Assembly (NCBI RefSeq): GCF_020524885.1
Contig: NZ_JAIVKJ010000001.1
Coordinates: 806,001 to 870,000 of the forward strand
DNA: 64,000 nucleotides
Direction: 5' to 3'
Origin: Microbulbifer elongatus
GTDB lineage: Bacteria > Pseudomonadota > Gammaproteobacteria > Pseudomonadales > Cellvibrionaceae
The notes under the pieces are model-generated. The model saw only the letters and a list, made by a program, of their open reading frames with translations, ran no database searches and was not told the origin of the DNA. This document shows, one piece after another, positions 24,759-33,796 of the stretch (positions within the stretch are counted from its first letter, which is position 1; every line of letters begins with the position of its first letter). The position numbers were made by a program, and so were the translations under genes.

Positions 24759-26033
24759 TTACCACTGCAGCGCACCGCCGGTCTGGTATTCGATAACCCG
24801 TGTTTCGAAGAAGTTCTTCTCCTTGCGCAGGTCCATGATTTCGGACATCCACGGGAAGGGGTTCTGGGCGCCGGGGAACTGTTCTTTCAGGCCCAGCTGG
24901 CTGAGGCGACGGTTGGCGATGAAGTGGAGGTATTCCTCCATCATGGCCGCGTTCATGCCGAGTACGCCGCGGGGCATGGTGTCGCGGGCGTAGGCCACTT
25001 CCAGTTCCATACCTTCCAGGATCATCTGGGTCACTTCCTGCTGGAACTTTTCGGTCCACAGGTGCGGGTTTTCCAGTTTGATCTGGTTGATGACGTCGAT
25101 GCCGAAGTTCAGGTGCATGGACTCGTCGCGCAGGATGTACTGGAACTGCTCGGCAACGCCGGTCATCTTGTTGCGGCGGCCCATGGACAGGATCTGGGTG
25201 AAGCCACAGTAGAAGAAGATACCTTCGGTAACCGCGTAGAAGGCGATCAGGTTGCGCAGCAGTTCCTGATCGGTTTCTACGGTGCCGGTCTTGAAGTTGG
25301 GGTCGCTGATGGAGCCGGTGTGCGCGAGGCTCCAGGCGGCTTTCTTGGCGACGCTCGGTACTTCGCGGTACATGTTGAAGACTTCGCCTTCGTCCATGCC
25401 CAGGGACTCTACACAGTACTGGTAGGCGTGGGTGTGGATAGCTTCTTCAAACGACTGACGCAGGATGTACTGGCGGCATTCCGGGTTGGTGATGTGGCGG
25501 TAGATGGCCAGCACCAGGTTGTTGGCTACCAGGGAGTCGGCGGTAGAGAAGTAACCCAGGGAGTATTCCACGATGCGACGCTCGTCCTCGGTCAGACCGT
25601 TGGGGTCTTTCCACATGGACACGTCTTTGTTCATGTTTACTTCCTGCGGCATCCAGTGGTTGGCACAGCCGTCCAGGTATTTCTGCCACGCCCAGTCGTA
25701 CTTGAACGGTACCAGCTGGTTCAGGTCGGCGCGGCAGTTGATGATGCGCTTTTCGTCTACCTGGATACGGGCAGCGCCCATTTCCAGTTCTTCGAGGCCC
25801 GGGGCCGGGTCCAGGTCGCTTACCGCGGCACGCGCGGCTTCCACTGCGGAAGATGCGGCACTCGATGGGCTCTGGGCCGCGGTCGATGCCGGGGCACTGC
25901 TCGCGCTCTCTACTTCGTAGTTAGCGCTGGGTTCGGTGACTGCCTGCTGCTCGGATTGCAGTGCACCCGGCACCGGTTGCGGTTCGGCTTTTTTGGGTTC
26001 GGATTTGGAATCGATATCGTCCCAGCTCAGCAT
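24759..26033 (-). CDS. nrdB: Ribonucleoside-diphosphate reductase, class Ia beta subunit
   Basis: A 424-residue radical-generating subunit. Diiron ligands and the radical Tyr are recognisable: the Asp in [21 protein letters not shown] (Glu, His and the Tyr of the E. coli Y122 position), EGIFFYCGF (Glu) and [10 protein letters not shown] (Glu, His). The first ~100 residues after MLSWDDID are a Pro/Ala/Ser-rich linker unlike E. coli NrdB, as seen in several marine gammaproteobacteria. It generates the tyrosyl radical used by NrdA to reduce ribonucleotides. ATG 26033 has GGGGAAG upstream. It follows nrdA by 203 bases on the same strand. Confidence 0.96.
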   Translation of the reverse strand: MLSWDDIDSKSEPKKAEPQPVPGALQSEQQAVTEPSANYEVESASSAPASTAAQSPSSAASSAVEAARAAVSDLDPAPGLEELEMGAARIQVDEKRIINCRADLNQLVPFKYDWAWQKYLDGCANHWMPQEVNMNKDVSMWKDPNGLTEDERRIVEYSLGYFSTADSLVANNLVLAIYRHITNPECRQYILRQSFEEAIHTHAYQYCVESLGMDEGEVFNMYREVPSVAKKAAWSLAHTGSISDPNFKTGTVETDQELLRNLIAFYAVTEGIFFYCGFTQILSMGRRNKMTGVAEQFQYILRDESMHLNFGIDVINQIKLENPHLWTEKFQQEVTQMILEGMELEVAYARDTMPRGVLGMNAAMMEEYLHFIANRRLSQLGLKEQFPGAQNPFPWMSEIMDLRKEKNFFETRVIEYQTGGALQW

Positions 26034-26173
26034 GACTTCCCCTTATTTTTCCAGTGACCCCTGTGACGGCACAGGCGATCGAAAGTGTGTCGTGTGCGGC
26101 CTGCGCCCGACCCGGGTTTCACTCTTTTACTGAGTTTTGGCCCGGTGCCGGGGCGGCGCTTATGGTCTTGGTT

Positions 26174-26206
26174 GCGTGGGGGCCACTGTTGTCAGTGGCT
26201 TCACGC
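26174..26206. other. Hairpin between nrdA and nrdB
   Basis: GCCACTG-TTGT-CAGTGGC (26182-26199) is extended by an outer GCGTG/CACGC. No U-run follows on either strand, so it is more likely an mRNA-stability or partial-attenuation structure than a full terminator. Confidence 0.5.
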
Positions 26207-26236
26207 GTTGCTCTCCCCCGAGAGGCTTTAAATGGC

Positions 26237-29188
26237 TTACTGGCAGGCTTCGCAGTCTGGATCGTCCAGGGAGCAAGCCGCGGGTACGGCTGCCGGTGCG
26301 GGCTCTGCCTGCGGTGCCGGTGCTGCGCTGGCAGCGGGGGCGCCGCCGGCGCTCACTGCGTTCAGGGTGCCACTGGTCACGGTGGATTTTTCCGTGGAGG
26401 TGGCAGCCAGTGCACGCAGGTAGTAGGTGGTCTTCAAGCCGCGGTACCAGGCCATGCGGTAGGTCAGGTCCAGCTTCTTGCCGTTGGCGCCGGCGATGTA
26501 GAGGTTCAGGGACTGGGCCTGATCGATCCACTTCTGGCGGCGGCTGGCGGCGTCCACGATCCAGCGCGGCTCCACTTCAAACGCGGTGGCGTACTTGGCT
26601 TTCAGGTCGGCCGGTACGCGGTCGATTTTCTGTACGGAACCTTCGTAGTACTTGAGGTCGTTGACCATCACCTTGTCCCACAGGCCGCGGGCCTTCAGGT
26701 CGTGTACCAGGTAGGGGTTCACGACGGTGAATTCGCCAGACAGGTTCGATTTCACGTACAGGTTCTGGTACGTGGGCTCGATGGACTGGGATACGCCGGT
26801 AATGTTGGCGATGGTCGCAGTCGGGGCGATGGCCATCACGTTGGAGTTACGCATGCCCTGGCTGGAAACCTTCTTGCGCACCACGTCCCAATCCAGAGTG
26901 CTGCTGGTGTCCTGGTCGATGAACTGCTCGCCGCGGTTCTTGGCCAGAATCTCGATGGAGTCGATCGGCAGGATGCCCTGGCTCCAAAGGGAACCTTCGT
27001 AGCTGCCGTAGCTGCCGCGCTCTGCCGCCAGGTCACTGGAGGTGGAGATGGCGTAGTAGCTGATCGCTTCCATGGTGGTGTCGGCGAAGGCGACGGCTTC
27101 ATCGCTGGAGTAGGAGATGCCGGCCTTGTACAGCGCGTCCTGGAAACCCATCAGGCCCAGGCCCACCGGACGGTGGCGCATGTTGGACTGACGCGCGGTT
27201 TCCACGGAGTAGTAGTTGATGTCGATGACGTTATCGAGCATGCGCACGGCGGTCTTCACGGTGCTTTCCAGCTTGCCCATATCGAGGGTGCCGTCTTCGC
27301 CGATGTGCTGGGACAGGTTTACGGAGCCCAGGTTACATACCGCGATCTCGTCGTTCGCCTTGGTGTTCAGGGTGATCTCGGTGCACAGGTTGGAGCTGTG
27401 TACCACACCGGCGTGCTGCTGCGGGCTGCGCAGGTTACAGGCGTCCTTGAAGGTGATCCAGGGGTGGCCGGTTTCAAACAGCATGCCCAGCATCTTGCGC
27501 CACAGGTCCAGTGCGCGCACTTTTTTGTGCAGCTTCAGCTTGCCTTCGGCAACCAGTTGCTCGTAGTGGTTGTAACGCTCTTCAAACTTGTCGCCGAACA
27601 GGTCGTGCAGGTCCGGGGTATCCGCCGGAGAGAACAGGGTCCACTCCTTGTCTTCGAATACGCGCTTCATGAACAGGTCCGGCACCCAGTTGGCTGTGTT
27701 CATGTCGTGGGTACGGCGACGGTCGTCACCGGTGTTCTTGCGCAGCTCGAGGAATTCCTCAATATCCAGGTGCCAGGTTTCCAGGTACGCACATACGGCG
27801 CCCTTGCGCTTGCCGCCCTGGTTTACCGCGACTGCGGTGTCGTTGGCCACTTTCAGGAAGGGCACAACACCCTGGGACTTGCCGTTGGTGCCTTTAATGT
27901 AGGAACCGAGAGAGCGCACCGGCGTCCAGTCGTTACCCAGGCCGCCAGCCCACTTGGACAGCATGGCGTTGTCCTGGATGGCACCGTAGATACCGTGCAG
28001 GTCGTCCGGCACGGTGGTCAGGTAGCAGGAGGACAGCTGCGGACGCAGGGTACCGGCGTTGAACAGCGTCGGGGTGGAGCTCATGTAGTCGAAGGAACTC
28101 AGCAGCTCGTAGAATTCGATGGCGCGCTCGTTCGGCTTGTCTTCATTGATGGCGAGGCCCATGGCCACGCGCATGAAGAACAGCTGCGGCAGTTCGAAAC
28201 GGATTTCGTCGGAGTGCAGGAAGTAGCGGTCGTACAGGGTCTGCAGGCCGAGGTAGGTGAACTGGTGATCGCACTCGGGCTTGATCGCGTCGCCCAGCTT
28301 TTCCAGGTCGAAGCTAGCCAGTGCCGGGTCGAGCAGTTCCAGCTCGATACCTTTCTCGACATAGGCGGCCAGTGCCGGCTTGTACAGGCCTTCCATTTCT
28401 TTCTGGGTGGCGGACTCCGCGACGTCCAGGAAGCGCAGGGCTTCGGAGCGCAGTTTGTCCAGCAGCAGGAAAGCGGTGGCGTAGGTGTAGTTGGGCTCCT
28501 GCTCAACCAGGGTACGCGCGGTGATCACCAGTGCGGTATTGATGTCGTTTTCAGAAACGCCGTCGTACAGGTTTTTCAGCGCTTCGCTCAGGATCAGGCT
28601 GCCGTCTACGTCGGTCAGGCCTTCACAGGCTTCGTTGACGATGGTGCGCAGGCGCTCCATGTCCAGCGCTACCAGAGAGCCGTCTTCCCGTTTTACCTGA
28701 ATAGAGGGGACGCGGATGCTGGGGTCAGTATCTGCGGCTTGCTCGGCAACGGCTTTCTGCTGCTCTTTCTCTTTACGCAGGCGGGCGTGCTCTTCACGGT
28801 AGAGTACGTAGTCGCGGGCGATCTTGTGCTCACCGGCGCGCATCAGTTCCAGCTCTACCTGGTCCTGAATTTCTTCAATATGGATGGTACCGCCGGAGGG
28901 CATACGGCGCGCGAAGGTGGCGCTGATATGAGAAACCAGGTCGGCCACGCGCTCGTGGATACGGCTGGAGGCCGCGGCGGTGCCGCCCTCAACCGCGAGG
29001 AACGCTTTGGTGACGGCCACGGAGATTTTGCTGTCCGCGTAAGGCACCACGGTGCCGTTGCGCTTGATCACGCGGATCTGACCGGGGGCAGTGGCAGACA
29101 GTGAAGTATTGCTGCTGGCCTGGTCTGTTACCGATTCCTTGGTAGTGCCGTTTGGCACAGACTGGGAGCGCCCTGTCTCTGTGTGCAT
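26237..29188 (-). CDS. nrdA: Ribonucleoside-diphosphate reductase, class Ia alpha subunit
   Basis: A 983-residue catalytic subunit, longer than E. coli NrdA (761) because it begins with a ~35-residue polar leader and two ATP-cone regions: IRVIKRNGTVVPYADSKI at ~38 and IQVKREDGSLVALDMERL at ~155. Active-site residues are present: SSCYLTTVPDD (first redox Cys), SSNLCTEITL (Asn, radical Cys, Glu) and AVCNLGSVNL (second redox Cys). The C-terminal DPDCEACQ supplies the thioredoxin-interacting Cys pair. It reduces NDPs to dNDPs; duplicated ATP cones suggest stronger dATP inhibition. ATG 29188 has CGGAGAA upstream. The C-terminus is Ala/Pro-rich before the CxxC. Confidence 0.97.
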   Translation of the reverse strand: MHTETGRSQSVPNGTTKESVTDQASSNTSLSATAPGQIRVIKRNGTVVPYADSKISVAVTKAFLAVEGGTAAASSRIHERVADLVSHISATFARRMPSGGTIHIEEIQDQVELELMRAGEHKIARDYVLYREEHARLRKEKEQQKAVAEQAADTDPSIRVPSIQVKREDGSLVALDMERLRTIVNEACEGLTDVDGSLILSEALKNLYDGVSENDINTALVITARTLVEQEPNYTYATAFLLLDKLRSEALRFLDVAESATQKEMEGLYKPALAAYVEKGIELELLDPALASFDLEKLGDAIKPECDHQFTYLGLQTLYDRYFLHSDEIRFELPQLFFMRVAMGLAINEDKPNERAIEFYELLSSFDYMSSTPTLFNAGTLRPQLSSCYLTTVPDDLHGIYGAIQDNAMLSKWAGGLGNDWTPVRSLGSYIKGTNGKSQGVVPFLKVANDTAVAVNQGGKRKGAVCAYLETWHLDIEEFLELRKNTGDDRRRTHDMNTANWVPDLFMKRVFEDKEWTLFSPADTPDLHDLFGDKFEERYNHYEQLVAEGKLKLHKKVRALDLWRKMLGMLFETGHPWITFKDACNLRSPQQHAGVVHSSNLCTEITLNTKANDEIAVCNLGSVNLSQHIGEDGTLDMGKLESTVKTAVRMLDNVIDINYYSVETARQSNMRHRPVGLGLMGFQDALYKAGISYSSDEAVAFADTTMEAISYYAISTSSDLAAERGSYGSYEGSLWSQGILPIDSIEILAKNRGEQFIDQDTSSTLDWDVVRKKVSSQGMRNSNVMAIAPTATIANITGVSQSIEPTYQNLYVKSNLSGEFTVVNPYLVHDLKARGLWDKVMVNDLKYYEGSVQKIDRVPADLKAKYATAFEVEPRWIVDAASRRQKWIDQAQSLNLYIAGANGKKLDLTYRMAWYRGLKTTYYLRALAATSTEKSTVTSGTLNAVSAGGAPAASAAPAPQAEPAPAAVPAACSLDDPDCEACQ

Positions 29189-29526
29189 GAAATTCTCCGT
29201 AAGTTTTACACGCGCGTCTGGTCGACTTGCTTTGGTTTTTGCTTTGGTTTTTTGCGTTAAATCGTAAATAGCCGGCTTGTGGCCGAAAATTCTGTGTACC
29301 TATCTATCTAGCTTCCAGCTAGCTTCTCAGCTTCGCTTCCCCTCGCGCTGACGGCAGCTATGCAATAGGCACAAGCAGTGGCGGCGAAGCCTGGGCTCCG
29401 CTCGGGTAACTCTTGTGGGGTACTGCTTGATACTGCGTCTGAACGTCGGTGCCGCTCTGCGTTCGGGTGGTGTCCCCGGTACCTGCCTGTGGGCAGATTG
29501 CAGCTAGTTGGTACGGTCGAGATCAA

Positions 29527-29542
29527 ACACAATATGTTGTGG
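29527..29542. promoter_or_regulatory. NrdR-box-like site 1
   Basis: ACACAATATGTTGTGG differs at two positions from the NrdR consensus (ACACWATATATWGTGT). NrdR boxes usually occur in pairs upstream of ribonucleotide reductase genes. Confidence 0.65.
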
Positions 29543-29625
29543 TCGGAATCGGGCGCTGTGCGCCGCTTTCCTCAGGCAATCTGCCGTGCTGGCAGCCCTT
29601 GATGTAGTCCTTTCGGGCTACTCAA

Positions 29626-29641
29626 ACCCTATATGTTGGGG
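29626..29641. promoter_or_regulatory. NrdR-box-like site 2
   Basis: ACCCTATATGTTGGGG keeps the CwATAT-TwG core but has four mismatches to the consensus. It lies 99 bases from site 1, further than the usual spacing, so it is weaker. Confidence 0.45.
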
Positions 29642-29712
29642 TCTGACCTCGAATGAGCAACAAGATAATGCGATTGGGGGGGCAATTCAAGCCGGATAAC
29701 TTTGGGGTTACT

Positions 29713-29721
29713 TGTGGATAA
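29713..29721. promoter_or_regulatory. DnaA box upstream of nrdA
   Basis: TGTGGATAA is the exact complement of the DnaA box TTATCCACA. DnaA is known to regulate nrdAB in E. coli. A 9-mer can occur by chance, so support comes from context. Confidence 0.5.
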
Positions 29722-30011
29722 TTTGTGGGTAGGCGCGACGACGTGGATTTTTCCTCCCGCTAGCGCCCGTGATCACTGGCTGGGTATAAAAAATAACCAG
29801 GCACTTTTGGGGGTAGGTGTTTTTAAGAATATTTTTTAATAGTAAGCAGGTCTCAAATTAAGCAGAGCAATAATAATGAAAGCCTGATTATTCGCTGATC
29901 AAACGGACACCGTCAGGTCAATTTATGCGCCATTCCGGGGCGGAGCTCGGTGGCCTGTTCGAGTGAGCTTCGATTGCTCTGCGCTGTGGACAACTTCGCA
30001 CCGATTGATCA

Positions 30012-30047
30012 AAAAAGAGGCGCCGGGTAACAGCCCGGTGCCTCTTT
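30012..30047 (-). terminator. Rho-independent terminator of argF
   Basis: Minus-strand AAAGAGGCACCGGG and CCCGGCGCCTCTTT pair around a 6-nt loop (one G-U or mismatch) and end in a T6 run, about 50 bases after the argF stop. Confidence 0.9.
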
Positions 30048-30094
30048 ATCGTATCTATTTTGCTTCGTCTTATTGAAGGGCGCAGTTGCCGAGG

Positions 30095-31009
30095 TCAGCT
30101 GCTGCTTTCCTGCAGGAATTCCATCAGCGCCTTCTGTGCGTGCAGGCGGTTTTCTGCCTCGTCCCAGACAACCGAAATGGCGTCGTCTTCCAGCAGCTCG
30201 CCGCTCACTTCCTCGCCGCGGTGCGCGGGCAGGCAGTGCATAAACACGGCGTCGCTGTTGGCATGGCTCATCAGTTCGTGGTCCACCAGGTAACCCTCGA
30301 ACGCTTTGAGGCGGATTTGCTGTTCGGTCTCCTGGCCCATGGAGGCCCAGACGTCGGTAGCGACCCAGTCGGACCCGCGTACCGCGTCCTGCGGTTTACG
30401 GAAAACGGAAACCCGGTCGCCGGCGGCGGCGAGAATACTCTCGTCCGGATCGTAGCCTTCCGGGCAGGCGATGCGCAGTTCGAAATCGTACTGGCGCGCG
30501 GCGTTGATGTAGGAGTGGCACATGTTGTTGCCGTCACCCACCCAGGTCACCACTTTGCCTTCCGGGCTGCCGCGGTGCTCCACATAGGTCTGCAGATCCG
30601 CGAGCAGCTGGCAGGGGTGGTAGCTGTCGGACAGGGCATTGATCACAGGCACCTTGCTGTACTCGGCGAAGCGCTCCAGCACGTTGTGGCCGAAGGTGCG
30701 GATCATCACCATGTCCACCATGCGCGAGATCACCCGCGCGCTGTCCTCGATGGGCTCACCGCGGCCGAGCTGGGTGTCGCGCGGAGACAGGAATAGCGCG
30801 CTGCCGCCCATCTGCGCCATGCCGGCTTCAAAGGAGACGCGGGTGCGGGTGGAGGATTTTTCAAAAATCATCCCCAGCACCTTGTCGCGGAACGGTTCGC
30901 TGGCCACGCCCTGATTGCGCAGGGCCTTGAGCTCGATGGCGCGCTCGATAATGCCGCGCAGCTCGTCTTTGCTCAGGTCCAGGAGGGTAAGAAAATGTCT
31001 GACTGCCAT
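30095..31009 (-). CDS. argF: Ornithine carbamoyltransferase
   Basis: A 304-residue cytosolic enzyme that makes citrulline from ornithine and carbamoyl phosphate, the sixth step of arginine synthesis. Signatures are [13 protein letters not shown] (carbamoyl phosphate), [31 protein letters not shown] (HPxQ), [16 protein letters not shown] (ornithine side), and the C-terminal [13 protein letters not shown] with the catalytic Cys. Length matches the anabolic ArgF class. It lies 18 bases downstream of argD, so the two probably form an operon. Confidence 0.97.
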   Translation of the reverse strand: MAVRHFLTLLDLSKDELRGIIERAIELKALRNQGVASEPFRDKVLGMIFEKSSTRTRVSFEAGMAQMGGSALFLSPRDTQLGRGEPIEDSARVISRMVDMVMIRTFGHNVLERFAEYSKVPVINALSDSYHPCQLLADLQTYVEHRGSPEGKVVTWVGDGNNMCHSYINAARQYDFELRIACPEGYDPDESILAAAGDRVSVFRKPQDAVRGSDWVATDVWASMGQETEQQIRLKAFEGYLVDHELMSHANSDAVFMHCLPAHRGEEVSGELLEDDAISVVWDEAENRLHAQKALMEFLQESSS

Positions 31010-31027
31010 GGGTAATTCCTCCGTAAA

Positions 31028-32215
31028 TCAGGCGGCCTGTTGGGCGAAGTCGCGTACCAGGGAAGCCACGGTCGTGGCGATCTGGCTGCATTCGGCATCG
31101 GTCAGGGTCAGTGGCGGCAACAGGCGCACCACCTTGCCGGCGGTTACATTGATCAGCAGGCCCTGGGCGCGGGCCAGGTCCACCAGTTCTGCACAGGGGC
31201 GATCCAGCTCGATACCGACCAGCAAACCGAGGCCGCGAATCTCTTTTACATGGGCACAGCCTGCCAGTTCACTATTGAGCTGATCAAGTAGTTGGGTGCC
31301 AAGTTTTTCCGCGCGCTCGATTAACCATTCGTTTTCCAACGTTTCCAGCACCGCCAGGCCGGCACGACAGGCCAGCGGATTGCCGCCAAAGGTAGAACCG
31401 TGAGCGCCCGCAGTAAACAGCTCGGCGGCTTTGCCGCGCGCCAGGCAGGCCCCAATGGGGACGCCATTGCCGAGCCCCTTTGCGGTGGTGACCACATCCG
31501 GTAGCAGGCCGTCCCAATGCTGATAGGCGAACAGCTTGCCACTGCGGCCGTTGGCGGTCTGGATCTCATCCAGCATCAACAGCCAGTTTTGCTGGTCACA
31601 TAGATTGCGCAGGCGCGGCAGATAGTCAGCGTCTGGAATACAAATGCCGCCTTCGCCCTGAACCGGCTCCACCAGGATTGCGACGATATCATCGTGCGCG
31701 CCGATCAGTTTTTCGACGGCCGCGACGTCGTTGTAGGGTACCCGCAGGAAGCCTTCCGGCAGGGGGGCGAAGCCCAGTTGCACCTTGGGGTTACCGGTGG
31801 CAGTAAGGGTGGCAAGGGTACGGCCGTGGAATGCACCTTCGGTGACGATAATTTTGGGGCAGGCGAGGCCGCGCTCGTTGCCGAGCTTGCGCGCAAGCTT
31901 GATGGCCGCTTCATTCGCTTCGGCGCCGGAGTTGGAGAAGAACACATTGTCCATGCCCGACAGGGATACCAGCTTTTCCGCCAACTGTTCCTGGGGTGGA
32001 ATGTTGTACAGGTTGGACACGTGCAACAGGGTGTTGGCCTGCTCCTGAATAGCCTGGGTGACTGCCGGGTGGCAGTGGCCAAGGCCGCATACCGCGATAC
32101 CGGAAAGTGCGTCGAGATAACGTCGGTCGCTGTCGTCCCACACGTAATTGCCTTCACCTCTGACCAGGGTCAGGGTTCTATTACCGTAGTTTTGCATCAA
32201 CGCGGGACTGGCCAC
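31028..32215 (-). CDS. argD: Acetylornithine aminotransferase (class III PLP enzyme)
   Basis: A 395-residue PLP enzyme. The PLP Lys is in VVTTAKGLGNGVPIGA, the cofactor Asp in WLLMLDEIQTANGRSG, and FFSNSGAEANEAAIKLAR binds the phosphate; GSTFGGNPLACRAG is typical of ArgD. It transaminates N-acetylglutamate semialdehyde to acetylornithine (possibly also the succinyl-diaminopimelate step). I chose GTG 32215: it has GAGGAG eight bases upstream and the protein then begins VASPALMQNYGNRT like its family. A longer frame adds 35 unrelated residues. It is followed by argF. Confidence 0.95.
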   Translation of the reverse strand: MASPALMQNYGNRTLTLVRGEGNYVWDDSDRRYLDALSGIAVCGLGHCHPAVTQAIQEQANTLLHVSNLYNIPPQEQLAEKLVSLSGMDNVFFSNSGAEANEAAIKLARKLGNERGLACPKIIVTEGAFHGRTLATLTATGNPKVQLGFAPLPEGFLRVPYNDVAAVEKLIGAHDDIVAILVEPVQGEGGICIPDADYLPRLRNLCDQQNWLLMLDEIQTANGRSGKLFAYQHWDGLLPDVVTTAKGLGNGVPIGACLARGKAAELFTAGAHGSTFGGNPLACRAGLAVLETLENEWLIERAEKLGTQLLDQLNSELAGCAHVKEIRGLGLLVGIELDRPCAELVDLARAQGLLINVTAGKVVRLLPPLTLTDAECSQIATTVASLVRDFAQQAA

Positions 32216-32490
32216 TTCGCTATCTCCTCTATGGGTGGGCCGAAAAAGAAGAAACCGCAGAAAATACGCCTTTAGCGCACTTGACCCGCAATTTCTCCGG
32301 AAAGCCGGCAATCTTAGCACAGCCGTGTGGCGGCACCACCACTGGCTGCAGAGCCTTGCTGGGTGGGTTGCTGACTCGGTTGCCGGATGAGGCGCTGGCA
32401 GATTTTAGCTTAGTGAAGAGAGGGTGGGGCCTGGAAGAACCCTGGAGGCGGGTAGAAAGTCGGGAGGCGTGCGCCGAACCGTGAATCGGG

Positions 32491-32496
32491 TACAAT
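32491..32496 (+). promoter_or_regulatory. -10 box upstream of grxD
   Basis: TACAAT, followed by GCGCGC, lies 72 bases before the grxD ATG. The -35 region is poor (GTGCGC at 32468-32473 with a 17-base spacer), so the promoter may be weak or assisted. Confidence 0.4.
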
Positions 32497-32567
32497 GCGC
32501 GCTTTCAAGACGGTGTGGCGCCGGGCGCCGGTGCCGGAAACTCCCCAACCCGAGGTTTGCTTCCACT

Positions 32568-32900
32568 ATGGATACTCTGGAAAACATCAAAAAGCAGATT
32601 GCCGACAACGACATCCTGCTTTATATGAAAGGCAGCCCCAACGCCCCCCAGTGCGGTTTTTCCATGCGCGCATCCCAGGCAATCATGGCCTGTGGCCAGC
32701 GCTTTGCTTATGTGGATATTCTGGCGAACCCGGACATTCGTTCCGAGCTGCCGAAATATGCCAACTGGCCGACCTTCCCGCAGCTGTGGGTTAAACAGGA
32801 ATTGGTGGGTGGCTGTGACATCATCATGGAGATGTACGAGAACGGTGAGCTGAAGACGCTGATCGACGAAGCTGCCGGAAGCGCTACTGAAGGCGAGTGA
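32568..32900 (+). CDS. grxD: Monothiol glutaredoxin (Grx4 family)
   Basis: A 110-residue single-domain monothiol glutaredoxin. The active site is CGFS (in NAPQCGFSMRA), with the glutathione-binding WPTFPQLWV and GGCDIIMEM motifs. These proteins carry [2Fe-2S] clusters with glutathione and move them to apoproteins, linking to iron homeostasis and BolA. ATG 32568 (MDTLENIKKQIADND) is the family start. It neighbours bfr and bfd, consistent with an iron theme, and is followed by a bidirectional terminator shared with bfr. Confidence 0.96.
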   Translation: MDTLENIKKQIADNDILLYMKGSPNAPQCGFSMRASQAIMACGQRFAYVDILANPDIRSELPKYANWPTFPQLWVKQELVGGCDIIMEMYENGELKTLIDEAAGSATEGE

Positions 32901-32920
32901 TCTGCTCGTTTCGAAAGCAA

Positions 32921-32950
32921 AAAAAACCGCGGCAATGACCGCGGTTTTTT
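32921..32950. terminator. Bidirectional terminator between grxD and bfr
   Basis: AAAAAACCGCGG-CAATGA-CCGCGGTTTTTT is a perfect 12-bp stem with a T6 tract on both strands, placed between two convergent genes. Confidence 0.93.
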
Positions 32951-32995
32951 TATGTCCGGCTTATGCCCCGAACACGGGCTGGAACGCCGAGAGTA

Positions 32996-33481
32996 TTACT
33001 CGCCTTCCGATGCACTGGCCATTTGTGTCTGCAGGTAGTTCTGCAGGCCCACTTTATCGATCAGGCTGAGCTGGGTTTCCAGCCAGTCCACATGCTCTTC
33101 TTCAGAATCCAGGATTTTTTGCAGCAGCTCGCGGCTGCCAAAGTCGCGTACGGATTCACAGTAGGCAATACCGTCGCGCAGATCCGGAATCGCTTTCTGT
33201 TCCAGCTTCAGGTCGCACTTCAGCATTTCCTCGGTGTTTTCACCGATCAGCAGTTTGCCCAGGTGCTGCAGGTTGGGGATGCCTTCCAAGAACAGAATCC
33301 GCTCGATCAGCCAGTCGGCGTGTTTCATCTCGTCGATGGATTCGTGGTACTCCTTGTCCGCCAGCTCTTTCAGGCCCCAGTCTTTAAACATGCGCGAGTG
33401 CAGAAAATACTGATTGATGGCAATCAGCTCGTTGCCCAGTGCCTTGTTAAGATGTTCGATGACCTTGGGATCGCCCTTCAT
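32996..33481 (-). CDS. bfr: Bacterioferritin
   Basis: A 161-residue ferritin-like subunit forming 24-mer iron-storage shells. All six ferroxidase ligands are at canonical positions: Glu18, Glu51, His54, Glu94, Glu127 and His130. Met52 is the heme ligand and Tyr25 is conserved. The start [19 protein letters not shown] is textbook. It stores iron as ferric mineral; Bfd, encoded 1.8 kb away, reduces the core to release iron. ATG 33481 has AAGGAGA upstream. Confidence 0.97.
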   Translation of the reverse strand: MKGDPKVIEHLNKALGNELIAINQYFLHSRMFKDWGLKELADKEYHESIDEMKHADWLIERILFLEGIPNLQHLGKLLIGENTEEMLKCDLKLEQKAIPDLRDGIAYCESVRDFGSRELLQKILDSEEEHVDWLETQLSLIDKVGLQNYLQTQMASASEGE

Positions 33482-33796
33482 GGTGTTCTCCTTGAGCCGG
33501 GTGGCTGTGCCTCTGAGGGATATTATTCGTTAAATAAACGGTGCCCGGTGTCGCCAAAATTCAATATCCACTCAGTTTCCAGTAACCGCCATTTGCGTTC
33601 ACTGCTCAGAGGAATTGTAGAGTCTGCCGGGCACGAATGTGTGGAGTTTGCGTGGCAGCAATGTACAAGTCAAGCTGGGAATGTCGGCGAAAGTGCGGGA
33701 AAAAAGCGGGAAAATTAACGGGAAAACGGCCACAAACTACAACAAGAATGATTCCCTTTTAGATTGTTTTGGCGGTGCCGCATAACAAGTGTTGTG
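33482..33796. other. Intergenic region between bfr and the DUF2254 gene
   Basis: A 315-base gap with the bfr promoter expected on the minus strand; TAATAT in minus orientation near 33524 is a possible -10. No Fur box, coding sequence or strong hairpin was seen. Confidence 0.35.

Larger units (their letters stand above)
29189..30010. other. Long nrdA upstream region (about 820 bases, no gene)
   Basis: No convincing coding sequence. It holds the NrdR-like boxes, a DnaA box at 29713-29721 and a weaker DnaA-like TGTGGACAA at 29985-29993. It also has the direct repeat TGCTTTGGTTTTT near 29229-29255 and an AT-rich stretch around 29815-29880. The length suggests complex control of nrdAB. Confidence 0.5.

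Noticed and set aside
24924..26057. A 377-codon plus-strand frame opposite nrdB
   Set aside because: Antisense shadow of NrdB; no domain or start signal.
26054..29104. A 1016-codon open frame on the plus strand over nrdA
   Set aside because: It is antisense to a full NrdA with all catalytic motifs. Its His/Val/Gln-rich composition is what a high-GC biased gene gives on the opposite strand.
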